Assembly: GCF_020880995.1 (NCBI RefSeq) | Contig: NZ_JAJISD010000005.1 | Location: 248,001 to 312,000 of the forward strand | Reading direction: 5' to 3' | Source of the DNA: Reyranella aquatilis | GTDB lineage: Bacteria; Pseudomonadota; Alphaproteobacteria; Reyranellales; Reyranellaceae | Length of the DNA stretch: 64,000 nucleotides | Notes under the pieces: generated by a model | What the model saw: the letters and a program-made list of their open reading frames with translations, nothing else | Told to the model about the DNA's origin: nothing | The model's database searches: none | Program-made: the position numbers and the translations under genes | Part shown: positions 60,615-64,000 of the stretch, in pieces | Position numbering within the stretch: the first letter of the stretch is position 1 | How the letters are laid out: every line of letters begins with the position of its first letter

Positions 60615-61487
60615 TCACAGCTTATCCCCATAAGGTCCCACCGGCCGACGGACGAACGGATCGCGCGGGATAGGCACGAACTCAAGCCGTTCGACGCCGC
60701 GGAAACCGCGTTGGATGCAAAGCCGATAGCCGGGAAGTGCCTGTCGGCGGACGATCTCGCGCACATCGTAGGCGAAGTGCTTGAGCGGTGAGAGGCTGCC
60801 GGACTTGGCGTGGAGATGCGAAAAATCGAAGCTCCACCCGTCAGCCTGACGGCCGCCGTGCTTGCGGACGATGCGGTAAAGCCAGCGCTCCAGCCCCCCC
60901 GTCAGATCGAAATACGCACGGTCGATCGTGAGCACCAGCGCATCGTCCAGAACGCCGGCATAGAACCAGTCCGGGAGAATGAGCTCGAGGCCGAGCGGGC
61001 GACCGTGGGCGTCCGCAGTCTCCTTCCATTCGTTGATCCACGAGAAGCGATGGCGCCGCCGCTCTGCAGGTTGGCGGATAGAAGTCAGCACAGTGGTCGA
61101 CTGGAGACGGTCGAATGCCGCCTTCAGGCGATCATAGTCACGGGCGCCGGTGCCGCGGCCAACGAACGTCAAGATCTCATAGGGTGTGGCAGCCATCAGA
61201 CGCGAGGTCTTCAAGCCGGCATCCCGCGCCTCGACGATCTGCGAGGCTGCCCAGATCAGCACATCGGCGTCCCAGATGGTCGCCATACCGCGATCCGGCA
61301 CAGCCTCGACCCGTATGGCGACCGTGCGGCTGCGGTAGTCGATGGGCCGGACACGCTTCGACTTGGCGAGTGAGAAGAACGGGTAGGCCATGAGGTCCTG
61401 GGCGTCACGCGGTGCGAGATCGCCGGGCAACGCCCTGAACAGGTCGAGCTGGTCTCGCTCGCTAATGCGCTGGTGCATGAGGGTCAC
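60615..61487 (-). CDS. replication initiator protein A (RepA/TrfA-like)
   Basis: A 290-residue winged-helix initiator of the kind found in integrative elements with autonomous replication. Conserved stretches include DQLDLFRALPGDLAPRDAQD, LMAYPFFSLAKSKR, PDRGMATIWDADVLIWAASQ, FSWINEWKETADAHGRPLG and the C-terminal SFDFSHLHAKSGSLSPLKHF. GTG 61487 has GGAG upstream and gives the start MTLMHQRISERDQ; ATG 61478 is the alternative. Iteron-like repeats lie directly after its stop. It is expected to bind them and start replication. Confidence 0.88.
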   Translation of the reverse strand: MTLMHQRISERDQLDLFRALPGDLAPRDAQDLMAYPFFSLAKSKRVRPIDYRSRTVAIRVEAVPDRGMATIWDADVLIWAASQIVEARDAGLKTSRLMAATPYEILTFVGRGTGARDYDRLKAAFDRLQSTTVLTSIRQPAERRRHRFSWINEWKETADAHGRPLGLELILPDWFYAGVLDDALVLTIDRAYFDLTGGLERWLYRIVRKHGGRQADGWSFDFSHLHAKSGSLSPLKHFAYDVREIVRRQALPGYRLCIQRGFRGVERLEFVPIPRDPFVRRPVGPYGDKL

Positions 61488-61500
61488 GTCTGATCTCCGC

Positions 61501-61782
61501 TCAGCGCCGAACACGAGGCGCGTTGGCGAGCGGGTTCATGTGCGGCTTTGCAGGCAGCACAGTCCCCATCCCGGGATCGGTGGTCGACGTCTTGGTCCCG
61601 CGGTCGGCCCAGGCCTTGAGATCGTCGACCGCGTACACGACTCGGCCGCCGATCTTCCGGTAGGTTGGGCCGGTACCGTAGGTTCGGTGTTTCTCGAGGG
61701 TACGTCCGGAGAGGCTGAGAAAACGTGCGGCTTCTGGCGTTCGCAAGAAGCGCGGCGGCAGTCCGGCGGCAGGATCGGGCAT
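61501..61782 (-). CDS. AlpA/excisionase-like HTH protein
   Basis: A 93-residue MerR/HTH_17-type DNA-binding protein. The HTH is RFLRTPEAARFLSLSGRTLE followed by the wing YRKIGGRVVYAVDDLKAWAD. Small proteins of this type act as activators or excisionases for integrative elements, and this one is 14 bases upstream of repA. ATG 61782 (MPDPAAGLPPRFL) is preferred over a longer GTG/ATG at 61842. Confidence 0.8.
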   Translation of the reverse strand: MPDPAAGLPPRFLRTPEAARFLSLSGRTLEKHRTYGTGPTYRKIGGRVVYAVDDLKAWADRGTKTSTTDPGMGTVLPAKPHMNPLANAPRVRR

Positions 61783-61924
61783 GCGGATGACTCCGTGGTG
61801 GTGACGAGAGCCGTCGAGAGGTGACGGCGTAACGACGGTCACGGTGGCGGAGATTCACGGGCCGGGAGGATGACGAACTCACCCCTGAGGTTGGCGATAC
61901 CCCCTGCTCTGACGTCGAGAGAGG

Positions 61925-62702
61925 CTAGCGGCTCGCGAGCAGCAGCTTTCGATAGCCGCCCTCCATCATGGCCACGGCATCGGCGACCAATCGGATCGTC
62001 TGGCCCCTGACCGATGAGGTCTTCCAGGGGAATCGCTCGACCGCTTCCGGGCGATAGAGCGCCCTCGCCACCTCGCGATAACTTGCGCCCTCCAGGTGAC
62101 CGTCCAACGCACGGATCATGGTGAGAAGCCGTTTGCGGAGACGCGCTGTGATCTGCCAGGCGGACGGGAGCGCGCCTGCCGGGTGACGATCGAGGCGGCG
62201 CTTGAGGCGCATCAGACCGGCGAGACGAAGCAGAACGGTCTCATCCAAGGGCACGAGCGCCGCCATCGGCAGTGCCGGATGCTCGCCCTCGAGCCACAAG
62301 GAATGTGGGCCATCGACATCATTCACGATGCAGTGCCACCTGCCGCCGCGCTGTAGATCTGCTGATGATGACAGCCAATCCAGTGCTTCAAAGCGATGGG
62401 CGCCTTCGAAGCCCCTGGGTGCGGGAACGAGCATCACGGCATGGGGAAGCAGCTCAGGCCGCCACGATACCTGCGTCGCCGACGCGTCGAGTGAGGGGTC
62501 GCAAGCGAAACGAAAGCCCCCAGTTCCCTCCCATTCTCTCCGGGCTCAATTCCGACCCCTCCGGATCTTCGTCGATCCGGTCGTAATCTTCCCGGTACGC
62601 CGGATTGCGTCGCAGGAACTCCCACGCGAACCCGGCACGATCGAGGTCCTTCAACGCTTCGACATAGTCGGGCGACCTCCAATCGGGTCTCTTGGTCATC
62701 AA
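61925..62702 (-). pseudogene. DUF6499-DUF2285 regulator split by a frameshift
   Basis: From 62702 the frame encodes MTKRPDWRSPDYVEALKDLD and FAWEFLRRNPAYREDYDRID (DUF6499), then loses the family pattern after GGNWGLSFRL and stops at 62454. In another frame the sequence DPSLDASATQVSWRPELLPH leads into VMLVPAPRGFEGAHRF (ATG 62437) and on to the DUF2285 C-terminus (RLVADAVAMMEGGYRKLLLA, stop 61925). One extra T in the CTTTCG run near 62515-62519 explains the split, so the ancestral gene was a single regulator of about 255 residues. The DUF2285 part is an open frame of 170 codons and could still be made. Confidence 0.75.
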
Positions 62703-62850
62703 AGACTCCGTTACGCGAACTCAGGGCTGACGGGTCTGAGCCTTTCATGCGACCAGCGGTTGTTGAAGAGCCCGAACGCCGAACGCGCGATGTCGCGCGA
62801 AGAGGCCCCCCAAGGGGCCATCTAAACGTCCCTTCTTGGCGGTTTGCCCG

Positions 62851-63114
62851 TCAGTTGCGCGATGCGCGCAAGAGATCACGGAAGCCCTTCTCGGTCATCC
62901 ACTGAGCTCGGGACAAATGAGTGTCGTAGACCAGGCGTGCGCGATGAGGCTCTATTTCCGGATCAAGCTCGAAGACAATACGCACGACTTCTCGCCAGTC
63001 TGCCGCCTCGGCTGCCGCGTCCAGCAAGCGTAGATAGGTCGCGAAGTGCCGCTCGTCATAAGGCGTGACCACATCGCTCCCAGGAGGGCAGTCGTCAAAA
63101 GGAGGCGTCGTCAT
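62851..63114 (-). CDS. small conserved protein of RlxS-type elements
   Basis: An 87-residue soluble protein. It reads DVVTPYDERHFATYLRLLDA, then DWREVVRIVFELDPEIEPHR and THLSRAQWMTEKGFRDLLRA. Such short proteins are often found upstream of DUF2285 genes in these elements and are thought to bind DNA; I cannot name the family with certainty. It is divergent from the XRE gene at 63359. Confidence 0.7.
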   Translation of the reverse strand: MTTPPFDDCPPGSDVVTPYDERHFATYLRLLDAAAEAADWREVVRIVFELDPEIEPHRARLVYDTHLSRAQWMTEKGFRDLLRASRN

Positions 63115-63358
63115 CTCGGGAACCGCAGCGAAGGAAGAACATCCATCGGAACTCCAACCACCGCATAGTCACAGCCGCTCGGCCAGTGGCGATGCACGGC
63201 ACGCATCACATCCACCAACTTCCATGCTCACCAAGCGCATCGTGAAGACCATTGCAGCCTGATCTGCATAAAAGCATAGAGAGGTCGTCGCGCCAGCAAA
63301 TTTGGCCGCGTATTATAGTACGTAGCGCCAGAATACGCGATTGCCTCCTATCCTGCGG

Positions 63359-63586
63359 ATGGACATTCGCAAGGTGTTCGGCGCCTACGTCCGTGTCTAT
63401 CGACTGGCAGCGGGCCTCAGCCAGGAGGCGGTCGCCGCTCGCATGGGTGTGGACCGGGCCTACGTCAGTGCGCTCGAGCGAGGGCTGCAGAACGTCACTC
63501 TCCTGACGATCTTGCAACTGGCAGAGTCCTTGAACGTGCGTCCGGCTGACCTGCTTGTGGAGCCGGTTCAAAAATCGCGGTCGTGA
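63359..63586 (+). CDS. XRE family HTH protein
   Basis: A 75-residue single-HTH regulator: KVFGAYVRVYRLAAGLSQEA is helix 1, VAARMGVDRAYVSALERGLQ the HTH and TILQLAESLNVRPADLL the tail. ATG 63359 is used (MDIRKVFGAY); a TTG 18 bases upstream is possible. It is divergent from the rest of the transfer region and may be the element's repressor. Confidence 0.85.
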   Translation: MDIRKVFGAYVRVYRLAAGLSQEAVAARMGVDRAYVSALERGLQNVTLLTILQLAESLNVRPADLLVEPVQKSRS

Positions 63587-63859
63587 TCGCAAGGGATCGT
63601 AACCTTCAGGCGAAGACGCCCTTCCCTCGCTTCAACCGAAGGGCGGCTTCGTGCGGCCGCCACCCCTCCTGACCGGCCGCATAGAGCCCGGTCCGGCGAA
63701 GCCGGATGCGCCAATCCCTTCAGTCCTTGAAATCCGAGCGAATGTACAATCGATAGCTGGCAAGGGCCAAGCTCATCGCTGGCATTCCATAAAACACGGC
63801 CGCCCGAGCAAAGAAGAAGCCCCGCCCGGCGCACCGGGCTGGGCCTCAGGGGCGTCGGC

Positions 63860-64000
63860 TTACTCGCCGTTCTTCTTGCGGCTGCGCGACCAGATCAGGG
63901 AAGAGCCCTCGCCGTCCTCATCGTCGAACAGGTTGGCGAAGATCGGCGCATTGAAGCTCGGATCGTCGAGCTTGAGCGAGAGGTAGTCGCGGCCCTCGTT
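63860..64000 (-). CDS. DUF736 domain-containing protein, C-terminal part
   Basis: The gene enters from the right edge; the last 46 codons are visible, ending at TAA 63860-63862. The text EGRDYLSLKLDDPSFNAPIF and FDDEDGEGSSLIWSRSRKKN is the DUF736 C-terminus. DUF736 proteins belong to the same integrative elements as RepA and DUF2840 genes. The start lies beyond the window. Confidence 0.88.
   Translation of the reverse strand, partial: NEGRDYLSLKLDDPSFNAPIFANLFDDEDGEGSSLIWSRSRKKNGE

Overview
The window is GC-rich, mostly intact bacterial chromosome with an alphaproteobacterial flavour. The evidence is NdvA-like export, a Bug-type receptor, beta-class GST, a DUF1127 protein, a porin_4-type porin and an RlxS/RepA/DUF2285/DUF736 conjugation backbone. 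A Reyranella-like or rhizobiales-like soil organism is my guess; no rRNA, tRNA or other taxonomic marker gene is present to settle it.

Bases 1-42000 are a dense catabolic and housekeeping chromosome. It carries an HpcH/HpaI aldolase, a deaminase-like amidohydrolase, a luciferase-like oxidoreductase, an ABC-F ATPase, a YegD-like Hsp70, a SsuABC/NMT1-type importer, an NdvA-like exporter and an M20 amidohydrolase. A threonine dehydratase, Lrp/AsnC and phenylalanine hydroxylase group follows, then an ADP-forming acyl-CoA synthetase divergent from a Bug receptor and RidA protein. Next come a SET protein, two PLP aminotransferases, carbonic anhydrase, two crotonases, an MFS carrier, a hydratase/amidohydrolase/crotonase group and a GST/DUF1127/TetR locus. 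The stretch ends with MetE-like, nucleotidyltransferase and AraC genes, a four-gene VWA/beta-repeat envelope operon of unknown function, and a GMC/gluconate-dehydrogenase pair with an SDR. Several intergenic palindromes recur here.

Bases 42000-57500 are a mobile-element graveyard. It holds a truncated methyltransferase, a doubly frameshifted IS256-family element, a P4-type integrase, a porin that looks intact, a decayed pair of tandem tyrosine recombinases, and the ruins of a mercury/heavy-metal locus. That locus has a MerP-like HMA protein, a GDCCVxC remnant, an ICMT gene split by an IS5-family element and a dead P-type ATPase tail. An IS630 remnant is split by an IS256-family element, and a chimeric partial IS256 copy abuts a truncated relaxase.

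Bases 57500-64000 are the replication/mobilisation end of an integrative conjugative element, nearly all on the minus strand. Reading in the direction of transcription: DUF736, a small conserved protein, a frameshifted DUF6499-DUF2285 gene, an AlpA-like HTH, RepA, iteron-like repeats, DUF2840, a TraF-like S26 peptidase, a VirB1-like transglycosylase and the N-terminus of an RlxS/VirD2-type relaxase. The parA gene usually found in such backbones is absent and the relaxase is cut, so the element looks immobile on its own.
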